From an uncultured Mycoplasmatota bacterium (GTDB lineage Bacteria > Bacillota_I > Bacilli_A > RF39 > UBA660): a stretch of 39,948 nucleotides of DNA. Within the stretch, counting starts at the first letter, position 1, and each line of letters starts with the position of its first letter. A model generated the notes under the pieces. The model had not been told where the DNA came from, made no database searches, and saw nothing but the letters and a program-made list of their open reading frames with translations. Made by a program: the position numbers and the translations under genes. Below, piece after piece: positions 18,125 through 25,654 of the stretch. The stretch covers positions 1-39,948 of the forward strand of contig URNW01000011.1 in NCBI GenBank assembly GCA_900549285.1. The letters are read 5' to 3'.

Positions 18125-19001
18125 ATCCTAACGCCTCCATTTGATATATAAATACTTCTTCTAATGTAAGTGGTAAGTAATCAAGAATTACAGGATGTAA
18201 GCTTTCTAAATATTTTCTCGTATCATGTCCTTCTTCATTTATAATAAGAGTAGCTACACTTCCTACTTTTTTGTATGATAATATTTTTATTTTTTTAAAT
18301 GTATCTTTATTAAAATCTTCTTTTAAAGATATTTGAACTTTAAACATATTTGTTTTTAAACTATCTATATCACTTTCAAATAAAATATTTCCTTTATATA
18401 ATAATCCTAAATTATCACATATATCTTCTAATTCTCTTAGATTATGTGAAGTCATAATAATAGTTGTATCTTTTTTGGACATAGCTTCTGATAATAATTT
18501 TTTAAAATACTTCCTTATTACTGGATCTAGTCCATCAAATGTTTCATCAAAAAACATATATTTAGCATTGGTTGCCAAAGCACAAATTAAAGCACATTGT
18601 CTTTTCATTCCTTTTGAAAAACTGCTAATTTTTACATTGGGATTTAATTTTAGATTATTAGCTATATTAATGACAAAATTTATATCAAAATTGCGGTATA
18701 AAGATTTATAGTATTCTGCCATATCCATTAAAGTATATCCTGGATAAAAATATAAATCATCTGGTACAAATACCATTTCTTGTTTTAGTTCTTCATTATC
18801 ATAAGCATTTTTATTATCTATTAAGATTGTTCCTTCTTGAGCTGTATAAATACTATTAATAAGCCGCAATAAAGTTGATTTCCCAGCTCCATTAGCTCCT
18901 ACTAAACCATAAATTGCATTATCGGCTATTTTACAATTTAGATTTTCTAATACATAATTTTTGTTGTCAAAACTTTTTGATAAATTTTTAATTTCTATCA
19001 T
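18102..19001 (-). CDS. ABC transporter ATPase subunit (YtrB-like)
   Basis: 299 residues. Nucleotide-binding domain with Walker A GANGAGKST (near 35), signature SFSKGMKRQ (near 128), Walker B YMFFDETFDGLD (near 150) and the switch histidine in MTSHNLREL (near 185), followed by a short C-terminal domain. This layout and length match the ATPases of YtrA-regulated ABC exporters. An upstream extension (MVYYNCIST) reads through the operator region; the ATG at 19001, after AAGGAGGACAAA, is the natural start (MIEIKNLSKSF). It is the first gene of the four-gene operon ATPase / permease / GntR / GT2. Confidence 0.95.
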   Translation of the reverse strand: MIEIKNLSKSFDNKNYVLENLNCKIADNAIYGLVGANGAGKSTLLRLINSIYTAQEGTILIDNKNAYDNEELKQEMVFVPDDLYFYPGYTLMDMAEYYKSLYRNFDINFVINIANNLKLNPNVKISSFSKGMKRQCALICALATNAKYMFFDETFDGLDPVIRKYFKKLLSEAMSKKDTTIIMTSHNLRELEDICDNLGLLYKGNILFESDIDSLKTNMFKVQISLKEDFNKDTFKKIKILSYKKVGSVATLIINEEGHDTRKYLESLHPVILDYLPLTLEEVFIYQMEALGYEFESVI

Positions 19002-19013
19002 TTTGTCCTCCTT

Positions 19014-19040
19014 AATTGTATTATATGTACTAATACAATT
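19014..19040. promoter_or_regulatory. GntR operator, perfect 10-bp dyad
   Basis: AATTGTATTA (19014-19023) and TAATACAATT (19031-19040) are perfect inverted copies around 7 bp. The site lies between the ATPase ribosome site and a TATAAT candidate (19043-19038), so binding would block transcription. It is the only such dyad in this operon, which encodes its own YtrA-type GntR protein. Confidence 0.8.
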
Positions 19041-19071
19041 ATAATATACCACGAAAGTAATTTTTTAGCAA

Positions 19072-19105
19072 TAAAAAATTGATATTATTTACAAATATCA
19101 ATTTT
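19072..19105 (-). terminator. Terminator of the rhodanese gene
   Basis: A perfect 12-bp stem (AAAATTGATATT / AATATCAATTTT) with a 7-nt loop, followed by TTTT on the minus strand. It overlaps the end of the rhodanese gene and precedes the ABC operon promoter. Confidence 0.85.
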
Positions 19106-19358
19106 CATAACTCATTTGAGTAACATCATAACCATAAAATTCTAATATACTTACTGCTTTTCTGGATTTCGTTCCTTTACTACAAATAAGATAATATTTT
19201 TCATTTTTGTTTAATAATGTTTTATAATTTAACAATAGTTTTTCATAGGGAATATTAATACTATCTGGGTGATGATATTTAGCATAGTCTAAGGGATGCT
19301 CTATATCAATTAATATTCCCATGTTCTTATTATAATCTTTTATTTTTAATCTTTTCAT
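19098..19358 (-). CDS. Single-domain rhodanese-like protein
   Basis: 86 residues: a small sulfurtransferase domain that carries sulfur as a cysteine persulfide. The active-site loop is CSKGTKSRKA, with the catalytic Cys near residue 59 and the CxxGxxS/R pattern. Upstream motifs LIDIEHPLDYAKYHHPDSIN correspond to the usual substrate-side conserved segment (the D-R/H-P-E-Y and H-I-P-G-A-I-N motifs in degenerate form). A free-standing PspE/GlpE-type protein. It has its own terminators on both sides, so it is probably monocistronic. Confidence 0.85.
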   Translation of the reverse strand: MKRLKIKDYNKNMGILIDIEHPLDYAKYHHPDSINIPYEKLLLNYKTLLNKNEKYYLICSKGTKSRKAVSILEFYGYDVTQMSYEN

Positions 19359-19385
19359 GTTTCATCACACTTTAATATATTCCAT

Positions 19386-19419
19386 AAAAAAAATAAGGCA
19401 TAGTTCATTTGCCTTATTT
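19386..19419 (-). terminator. Terminator after the gene at 19418-19855
   Basis: AAATAAGGCA and TGCCTTATTT form a 10-bp perfect stem with a 9-nt loop. On the minus strand a run of T follows. Confidence 0.88.
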
Positions 19420-19855
19420 ATCTTTTGAATGAGTCATGATTATAAAGATTCATACAGCTTATTCTAAATCTTTCTAAAGTCATTTTGGGATTATGATTAT
19501 TTAATTGATAACTTTTCCAAGCCATAATTATCTCCCATTCTTGTTCGGGTGTTAAATTTGCTCTTTTAAAAACTTCAGCGAATGCTTGGAAAGGTATTAC
19601 TTCTTCCTCTTTTTTAGTTCTCTTTTTTAATTCATTCCAAGAATAATATATGGGCCAATCCTCTTTAGGGGCTATGGTAGTATTTATTTTTGGATACTTT
19701 GACTGAATTAAAATAAACTCTCCTTTATCTATTTGAAATAACACCTCTTCTTCAGTTAAATCATCAGGAACATAAGTGATGATGTTATTGCTTTCATCTA
19801 ATAATATCCGACGTCCTGTGATATCATATCCAATCTCATAATATTTTTCCATCAT
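19418..19855 (-). CDS. Unknown protein downstream of the VirD4-like ATPase
   Basis: 145 residues, no signal peptide and no membrane segment, so cytosolic. The N-terminal half looks beta-rich (YEIGYDITGRRILLDESN, then NIITYVPDDL). The C-terminal half is helical (FQAFAEVFKRANLTPEQEWE, then IIMAWKSYQL). No family is recognised. GAAAGGAAAAT precedes two adjacent ATGs (19855 and 19852). It begins 28 bp after the VirD4-like gene and ends at a good terminator, so the two probably form one transcription unit. A role connected with the coupling ATPase is possible but only positional. Confidence 0.65.
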   Translation of the reverse strand: MMEKYYEIGYDITGRRILLDESNNIITYVPDDLTEEEVLFQIDKGEFILIQSKYPKINTTIAPKEDWPIYYSWNELKKRTKKEEEVIPFQAFAEVFKRANLTPEQEWEIIMAWKSYQLNNHNPKMTLERFRISCMNLYNHDSFKR

Positions 19856-19883
19856 ATTTTCCTTTCTTTATTTGATCATATTA

Positions 19884-22136
19884 TTATTCATTAAAGAAAT
19901 CATCAAAAAATTCATCATCTGTTATTACATTATCATTTACAATTATACTATCAGCATCAACGTTAATCTTAGGTTTGTTTATATTACTTTCTTCTTTTGC
20001 TTCTTTCATCTTGTTCTCTTCTAATTTTTCGTTAGCATTTTCTTTTAGTAAATCTTGGTGATGAGGTTTTGGTAATTCTACATTAGATGAAGATTTCATT
20101 TCATCAGTTTTAGGAGAATTCATTTTTTGACGCATTTCCTCTTTCTGTCTTTCTTCTTCTTCATCTAGTTCTTTTAACCTACGATCAATATCTTTCATCA
20201 TTTGATCAATATCCATATCTGATAAACTACTCATTGGCTTATTAAACATTGGATTAGAACTGAAAGGATTTGCTTCTTTTGCTATAGGTGATATTGGAGT
20301 CGTATCTTTCATTTGAGAAGATGAAAAAGGATTGGAAGTACTAGTAGCAAAAGGATTACCAAAGTTACTACTAAAAGGATTTGGTGTTAAATTATTACTT
20401 TCTAAGTTGTTCATCATTTGTTTTCTTTTCTCTTCTGTTACATATTTTTTTAAATCAAATAGTTCAATTTTCTTTATCTCTCTATTAGGATATTGAGCTT
20501 CTGTTCTTGTTATTCCCCAATCCATTTTAAAATCTGGTTCAAGTTTTGTTTTAAACGGATTTTTGCGTAGACGAATTATAATTGCTTCAAATAATTTTAA
20601 CTTTTGTAAATCAGATACTGTTACTAATGGTGTAGAAGCAGTTTTATCCTTTTCCTTAGATTTTACTTCTCCACACATCTTAGATATTTCTTCTAAAGCT
20701 GCTAGCTCAGTCGAAATTAAATATACTAAATTACCACAATTTCCTTTAATGATTTCTGCTACTTCTTTTCCATATACATCATTTAATTGAGCAAAGTTTT
20801 GAATAATAAAAGTAAAACGAATATCACGCGAACGAGCTGCACTCACCATTGAATCTACATCTTTTAAAGGTGGCATATTAGCAAATTCATCTAAAATAAA
20901 GTTAGTTCTGAATGGTAATTTACCGCCATTTTCTTGAGCTACATCAATTAATGTTTCATAACATTGTTTAATAAAAATAGTCATTAAAGAGTGGTATGTT
21001 TTTTTCTCATCATGGATAATCATAAAAACAGCTGTTTTTTCTCTTCCAATGTCTTGCATATTAAAATCACTATAAGCAAGCATTTCACTTAAACTTTCAC
21101 GTGAAGAAAAAAGACGTATTTTTTGTCTAAACGTAGATAATATTCCACCCTTAGTTTCATTTGGTGCATTAATTGTATTGGATGCAAAAATATATGGACT
21201 TGATTCTGGACCCTTTAAATTAAAATATTCTTTAATATAATTACTTGTTGCATATCTTTCTTCTCCTACACTTGACATATAATTAATACTATTTAAATTT
21301 ACTTCTTTTTCTTTCGCATCATAAAATAATCCCAAAGCTAAACCTGAAAAATAATCGGCTGCACTTTTTTCCCAGAAATCAGAATCGTTACTTTTCTTTG
21401 ATTGATCATATAAAATATTTAGAGCCACATCATCTAATAATTCGGTTGATTTGTCTTTATTTCCTTCTTTATAATAACGATATGGTAAAGTTAGAGGATT
21501 CCAAGCATTTCCATGATTGGGTTCCCTAAAGTTTAAAACAATAATTTTATAGCCTCGTTCTTTCAATGCAGTTGCTGCATACTTATATATTTCCCCTTTT
21601 GGATCAGTGATAATCATAGATTCGCCTTTTTTGGCTAGCAAATTCACCATTGGTTTTACAATTGTTTGCGTTTTTCCTGATCCTGTAGAACCAATAACAA
21701 GATTATGATACTCACCATTATCGACCCAAATTTCTTTGCCATTATTAATAAGAGGAATTCCAGCAGCATTTAAAGTATCAGCTTTTGGATCCACTTTTGC
21801 TATGTTTGCATCACTTTTGATCTCTTTATCTGTACTCCATCTTGCATATCCACTTTCTTGCTTTTCTCCGATTTTTATACCAAATCCTTTGCCTTTTTCT
21901 TTATTAAATATATAAGATGATACACTTGTAAATATCAAAATTAAAGCAATAATAAACATAAAAAGAGTTATTACAATATAATCACTTGAAAAAGCTTTAA
22001 TTGGGTTTAATCCATAAAATTCACCTTCATTAAGAAAAGATGAGAAATTTAAAACCGCTATTGCACACAAATATAATAATAATAAACAATATAAGCAAAA
22101 AATCAAAGCATCTTTTGGCGTTATTTTAAATTTCAT
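19884..22136 (-). CDS. VirD4/TraG-type coupling ATPase
   Basis: 750 residues. Two N-terminal membrane helices (about 10-30 and 55-75), then a P-loop ATPase: VIGSTGSGKT (Walker A), TDPKGEIY, the Walker B NFILDEFANMP, and SAARSRDIRFTFIIQNFAQL, all typical of T4SS coupling proteins that feed DNA or proteins to a secretion channel. The C-terminal tail of about 160 residues is disordered and carries four NPF motifs, a coiled coil (IDRRLKELDEEEERQKEEMR) and a very acidic end (DDEFFDDFFNE). A GTG start 6 codons upstream is possible, but GGGAGG sits correctly for the ATG at 22136. There is no relaxase, VirB4 or other conjugation gene in the window, so this is an orphan here. Confidence 0.93.
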   Translation of the reverse strand: MKFKITPKDALIFCLYCLLLLYLCAIAVLNFSSFLNEGEFYGLNPIKAFSSDYIVITLFMFIIALILIFTSVSSYIFNKEKGKGFGIKIGEKQESGYARWSTDKEIKSDANIAKVDPKADTLNAAGIPLINNGKEIWVDNGEYHNLVIGSTGSGKTQTIVKPMVNLLAKKGESMIITDPKGEIYKYAATALKERGYKIIVLNFREPNHGNAWNPLTLPYRYYKEGNKDKSTELLDDVALNILYDQSKKSNDSDFWEKSAADYFSGLALGLFYDAKEKEVNLNSINYMSSVGEERYATSNYIKEYFNLKGPESSPYIFASNTINAPNETKGGILSTFRQKIRLFSSRESLSEMLAYSDFNMQDIGREKTAVFMIIHDEKKTYHSLMTIFIKQCYETLIDVAQENGGKLPFRTNFILDEFANMPPLKDVDSMVSAARSRDIRFTFIIQNFAQLNDVYGKEVAEIIKGNCGNLVYLISTELAALEEISKMCGEVKSKEKDKTASTPLVTVSDLQKLKLFEAIIIRLRKNPFKTKLEPDFKMDWGITRTEAQYPNREIKKIELFDLKKYVTEEKRKQMMNNLESNNLTPNPFSSNFGNPFATSTSNPFSSSQMKDTTPISPIAKEANPFSSNPMFNKPMSSLSDMDIDQMMKDIDRRLKELDEEEERQKEEMRQKMNSPKTDEMKSSSNVELPKPHHQDLLKENANEKLEENKMKEAKEESNINKPKINVDADSIIVNDNVITDDEFFDDFFNE

Positions 22137-22198
22137 ATTTTTCCTCCCAATCACAAACTAAAAGTATTATACTACAATTCATCTAAAAGTGAAAGATG

Positions 22199-22654
22199 TT
22201 AATTTATCGTATATCGATAAAACCACTTAAAATATATGCTATTTTCTAAATAATAATTTTCTAAATCATAGGTATTTGCATATATTTCAAAAAAATCTTT
22301 TAATTCTTTGTTTTCTTTTTTGATTTCATAATTCAAATCTGATGCTACCTGATAATAATAAGCTGTATAAAATCCAAAGTCATCTAAATTAAAGTTTTCC
22401 TGCAATTCTTTAATTTCATCTTTATAGTTATTAAAGATTTTTTCTTTACTTTTTTTTGGATCCACAAAGATTTTATTCCCTTTGAAATAACAATATTCTT
22501 CATCAATTTTCTCTGTGCAACTTAAAGGTAAAAATTCATGATGAAGAAATAAATATGAGTTTATGCTTAAAAAAAGTATACTAATTATAGCTAGGACAAC
22601 TAAAATTAAGATGATCCTATGTTGATCAAAAAATTTAATTATCTTTTTTATTAT
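22199..22654 (-). CDS. Membrane-anchored protein lacking a standard start codon
   Basis: Reading from 22654 gives 151 residues: a basic start (IIKKIIKFFDQHR), one membrane helix (IILILVVLAIISILFLS), two cysteines (SCTEKIDEEYC), and a helical extracytosolic part ending YFKWFYRYTIN. The only in-frame ATG/GTG/TTG is the GTG at 22465, which would delete the whole signal anchor. A GGAGG (22664-22660) lies 5 nt from an ATA codon at 22654 and 8 nt from a second ATA; an ATT at 22639 overlaps the uppS stop. A non-AUG start (AUA or AUU), or a lost start codon, is therefore proposed. No family recognised. It follows uppS directly. Confidence 0.55.
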   Translation of the reverse strand: MIKKIIKFFDQHRIILILVVLAIISILFLSINSYLFLHHEFLPLSCTEKIDEEYCYFKGNKIFVDPKKSKEKIFNNYKDEIKELQENFNLDDFGFYTAYYYQVASDLNYEIKKENKELKDFFEIYANTYDLENYYLENSIYFKWFYRYTIN

Positions 22655-23345
22655 TTATTCCTCCAAACCTACGATCCCTATTTTCATACAAGAATATTGC
22701 TTTATTGAACTCTGATTTATCAAAGTCTGGAAAATAAGTTTTTGTAAAATAAAATTCACTATAACTCATTTGATATAACATAAAATTACTTACTCTTTCT
22801 TCTCCTCCTGTACGAATTAATAAATCAATTGGAGGTAATTCATGGTACATATAGCGATAAAAATCTTCTCTTTTAAAATTCTTGATATCTAAACCATTTT
22901 GAATATCCATAGCTAATTTAACTGCGCCATCTATTATTTCTTCTTGTCCGCCATAGTTTAAACAAATATTTAAGACTCCTTTAGTATTATTTTTGGTTTT
23001 TTCTTCAATATTTTTAATAGCTTCAATTACATCTGACCTTAAATTTTCTTTTCTTCCTGATATTAAAACTTTTACTCCTTTTTTATTTATCTTCTCAAAC
23101 TTTGTATTAAAATATTTTACAACTAAATCCATTAAGTATTTTATTTCTTCTTCGCTTCTTTTAAAATTATCAGTTGAAAAAGCATAAACACTTAAAACTT
23201 TTACTCCCATATCTATGGCATGAATGGCTAGTTTTTCTAAAGTCTTACTTCCTTCTAAATGTCCTGCACTACGAGGCATTCCCTTTTTTTCAGCCCATCT
23301 ACCATTTCCATCCATAATAATTGCTACATGATTTGGTATATTCAT
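22635..23345 (-). CDS. uppS: Isoprenyl transferase (undecaprenyl diphosphate synthase)
   Basis: A cis-prenyltransferase that condenses farnesyl diphosphate with isopentenyl diphosphates to make the lipid carrier for peptidoglycan and other wall polymers. 236 residues, the usual length. Motifs: HVAIIMDGNGRWA with the catalytic Asp near residue 12, LSVYAFSTDNFKRS (near 60-75), LNICLNYGGQEEI (near 145), and the C-terminal substrate-binding segment PIDLLIRTGGEERVSNF. AAGGATG is the ribosome site. A promoter with an extended -10 overlaps the region upstream of the divergent tRNA-Thr. The last codons overlap the unusual membrane-protein gene downstream. cdsA does not follow it, unlike in many Firmicutes. 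Confidence 0.97.
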   Translation of the reverse strand: MNIPNHVAIIMDGNGRWAEKKGMPRSAGHLEGSKTLEKLAIHAIDMGVKVLSVYAFSTDNFKRSEEEIKYLMDLVVKYFNTKFEKINKKGVKVLISGRKENLRSDVIEAIKNIEEKTKNNTKGVLNICLNYGGQEEIIDGAVKLAMDIQNGLDIKNFKREDFYRYMYHELPPIDLLIRTGGEERVSNFMLYQMSYSEFYFTKTYFPDFDKSEFNKAIFLYENRDRRFGGINNKKDN

Positions 23346-23368
23346 AAAAACATCCTTTCTTAAATAGA

Positions 23369-23377
23369 ATTATAACA
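23369..23377 (-). promoter_or_regulatory. Extended -10 element of uppS
   Basis: On the minus strand TGTTATAAT, 24 nt upstream of the uppS ATG. No good -35 box is seen, as is usual for extended -10 promoters. It lies 7 bp from the -35 box of the divergent tRNA promoter. Confidence 0.6.
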
Positions 23378-23383
23378 TAGATA

Positions 23384-23412
23384 TTGCACTAAAACTATAT
23401 ATTTGTTATAAT
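23384..23412 (+). promoter_or_regulatory. Promoter of tRNA-Thr
   Basis: TTGCAC (23384-23389) and TATAAT (23407-23412) with 17-bp spacing. The predicted transcription start is within a few bases of the tRNA 5' end. Confidence 0.8.
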
Positions 23413-23420
23413 TTTGGTAT

Positions 23421-23494
23421 GCTGATTTAGTTTAGTGGTAAAACAGATGCATGGTAAGCATCAGAGGACTGTTCAATCCAGTCATTCAGCACCA
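23421..23494 (+). tRNA. tRNA-Thr (anticodon GGU)
   Basis: 74 nt with an encoded CCA. Arms read by eye: acceptor GCTGATT / ATTCAGC with one T-T mismatch at pair 6-67; D stem GTTT / AAAC with a short 7-nt loop AGTGGTA; anticodon stem GATGC / GCATC with loop ATGGTAA (U33, GGU at 34-36); variable loop AGAG; T stem GACTG / CAGTC with loop TTCAATC. It has its own promoter and terminator and is not part of a tRNA cluster. Confidence 0.93.
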
Positions 23495-23505
23495 TATGTC
23501 TTTCT

Positions 23506-23536
23506 AAGCCTTTATTTAAGGGCTTTTTTCTTTTTG
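23506..23536 (+). terminator. Terminator of tRNA-Thr
   Basis: AAGCCTT and AGGGCTT pair (one G-U) around a short loop and are followed by TTTTTTC. The next 200 bp (23537-23742) show no gene or clear structure. Confidence 0.75.
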
Positions 23537-23742
23537 AAAGTATTTTTATGCCTTATTTCGGTCTTGTTTTGTTTTTGAGAATTGATATTTACAGTTACGC
23601 AAACCTTGTTATGGCATTATTATAGTCAACTGATTATATATAATTATATAAAAAAACTATAAAGCTGATCTTATAATTCCAAAATCCTCTTTATAGATTT
23701 ATCATCTGATAATATGTGTATTAAAAAGATGAGGCAAAAGAT

Positions 23743-24300
23743 TTATTTCTTGTTTTTTAGGTATTCTATAAGTTTTTCATAACCTTCATTACTCCATAAT
23801 AAAAATCTTTCTTCATCTGGATAATTTGCCATTGTTTTATCTTTTCCATCTGGAATGAATATGTAATCCCAACTCCAACCATACTCACCAGACTTTTCTT
23901 TTGCAATCGTACCCTTTGTGATAGAAGTAAAAACTACTGGTTCACTCCCATATTCACAGTAAGCAAAGGCTTCAATAAATTTTGCACTACGATTTTCTTC
24001 ACCATTTAATAATTTTAATATACCATTCTCTCCTAGAGTATCATCAACATAATGGGTATAAGGTCCAGGAAATCCGTTTAAAGCATCTACATATAAACCA
24101 GTATCATTTTTTAAAACATCCTTTTTTAAAATATCACTCGCTTCTTTTGCAGAATGTTTGGCCACTTCTTCCACGGAATCGGCTTGTATTTCGTTAGTTT
24201 CCATTTTAATATTAGATACTTTTATTCCTAATGGTTCTAAATATTGTCTAGCACTTTCTATTTTTGCCCAATTTCCTGTTACATAAGTTATTTCTTTCAT
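23743..24300 (-). CDS. Non-canonical purine NTP pyrophosphatase (HAM1/RdgB family)
   Basis: Hydrolyses ITP, dITP and XTP to monophosphates, keeping damaged purines out of nucleic acids. 185 residues. Family motifs: VTGNWAKIESA (near 6-16, with Trp-Ala in place of the usual Ala/Lys), ETNEIQ (near 35), KNDTGLYVDALNGFPGPYT (near 64-82) and GWSWDYIFIPDG (near 140). The sequence style, with a shorter and more acidic core and no clear SHR motif near the end (EERFLLW instead), is nearer to the eukaryotic/archaeal ITPase branch than to RdgB of E. coli. GGAGATAATT precedes the ATG. It sits directly downstream of the nucleotide-modification operon, so it may share its transcript. Confidence 0.9.
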   Translation of the reverse strand: MKEITYVTGNWAKIESARQYLEPLGIKVSNIKMETNEIQADSVEEVAKHSAKEASDILKKDVLKNDTGLYVDALNGFPGPYTHYVDDTLGENGILKLLNGEENRSAKFIEAFAYCEYGSEPVVFTSITKGTIAKEKSGEYGWSWDYIFIPDGKDKTMANYPDEERFLLWSNEGYEKLIEYLKNKK

Positions 24301-24354
24301 AATTATCTCCTATTCCTTAATTAAAATTATAAATTATATATTTAAATAATGCAA

Positions 24355-25650
24355 TCATTTTTTGGTTATAACAAATAGCCAAAATGCTTTCGGTTTAAGC
24401 CATTTATGCACTTCAACTAATCTTTTGTGAAATTTATAATATTGAAAACCTGTCTGTTCTATAATATTACCACCAGACAAGTCTATTAAATGTCTCCATT
24501 CTTTTAAAGTTAGTCCTCTTTCATTGCCGAGCATTTTTTCATTCATATTAAAATAAGTACTAGGTATGCCAAATATTACATATTGGGATATTTCTAATTG
24601 TTTTTTTAAGATACGAATTATTTGTTCATCCGAAAAATGTTCTAAAACCCCGTTACTATAAGCTACATTAAAACTATCTTTTTTGTATTTTAAATTTAAT
24701 ATATCTCCAACTTCATATTTACATGGATTAATAATACTTGATTTTTCGGCAATTTCTTCAGCATACTTTAAAACATGTTCACTTAAATCTAGGGCTATAA
24801 CATCTAAACCTTTTTTGGATAAATAACCTGCCATTAATCCCGTTCCACATCCCATTTCTATTACTTTACCATTTTCAGCATACTTTAAGACTTTATTTAT
24901 AAATTTCTTTTTGTACTTTAATTTATATTTTATATAATCATCTGGAGTTTTAAATTCTTCTATATCTATTTTATACAATTCATACCATTTTTTGTTTTGA
25001 TCTCTTTTCTTATCATCAATTATTTCATCGATTTTTTGACTTATTTTATCAATTGCATCCTCTAAACTATCCTTATCTTCTATTATTAAAAGTTTATACT
25101 CACTATTATTATAGCGAATAAAGTTCTTTAATTTTTTATTAAAAGCAATTAGCATTTCTTTTTCGTCTTTATTATATTTTCTATGATCTCTTTCTTCTGA
25201 TCGTTTTATGGCTTTGCTCATTTTACAATCAAAATATACCATTAAATCCAATGTTTTTTCACCATTTTTCATACAATTTAAAACATTATTCATAAATTCA
25301 TCACTATTTTCTATATTATTATCTAATAACACATATTGATATGAATATACAGACGAATAATTTCTATCAAATAAATTAATATCATTATTCTCAGAATAAA
25401 GTTTTTCTCGTAAATATAAATAATCTGCTGCTTGAACTAAGGTTTCATATCTTAAAGTATTAAAATTTTTATTTAAAGAAATTAAAGCATTTTGATCAAA
25501 CATACTTTTTATTACATTATATAAAGGTGATGAACGATCTATATCGTTTGTTATGCCAACTTTATATTTTTTTGCATATCTTTTTCTTAATTCTTTAATT
25601 AAAGTGGTTTTCCCAGCACCTGTTGGACCTTCAAAAACTATATTAATCAT
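24355..25650 (-). CDS. Thymidylate-kinase-like / SAM methyltransferase fusion
   Basis: 431 residues, two domains. Residues 1-215 form a P-loop nucleotide kinase of the dTMP-kinase / deoxynucleoside-kinase type: Walker A FEGPTGAGKTTL (near 7-17), LFDRNYSSVYSYQ matching the DRY/DRH motif (near 93), DLMVYFDCKMSKAIKR, and an arginine-rich lid SEERDHRKY. Residues about 250-431 form a class I methyltransferase: motif I VIEMGCGTGLMAGYLSKKG (near 263) with acidic motif II VIALDLSE, and the post-motif SNGVLEHFSDEQI. The fusion is not one I can name. It is the last gene of the five-gene operon, 4 bp after the FemABX-like gene. It may phosphorylate and methylate the same small nucleotide product (inference). 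Confidence 0.85.
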   Translation of the reverse strand: MINIVFEGPTGAGKTTLIKELRKRYAKKYKVGITNDIDRSSPLYNVIKSMFDQNALISLNKNFNTLRYETLVQAADYLYLREKLYSENNDINLFDRNYSSVYSYQYVLLDNNIENSDEFMNNVLNCMKNGEKTLDLMVYFDCKMSKAIKRSEERDHRKYNKDEKEMLIAFNKKLKNFIRYNNSEYKLLIIEDKDSLEDAIDKISQKIDEIIDDKKRDQNKKWYELYKIDIEEFKTPDDYIKYKLKYKKKFINKVLKYAENGKVIEMGCGTGLMAGYLSKKGLDVIALDLSEHVLKYAEEIAEKSSIINPCKYEVGDILNLKYKKDSFNVAYSNGVLEHFSDEQIIRILKKQLEISQYVIFGIPSTYFNMNEKMLGNERGLTLKEWRHLIDLSGGNIIEQTGFQYYKFHKRLVEVHKWLKPKAFWLFVITKK

Positions 25651-25654
25651 ATTT

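Noticed and set aside
19884..22654. Integrative conjugative element
   Set aside because: Only the coupling ATPase is present. No relaxase, integrase, VirB4-like ATPase or attachment-site duplication was seen in the window.
18475..25000. Antisense ORFs inside the ABC ATPase, VirD4-like, uppS and pyrophosphatase genes
   Set aside because: They are shadows of real minus-strand genes, without ribosome sites or domains.
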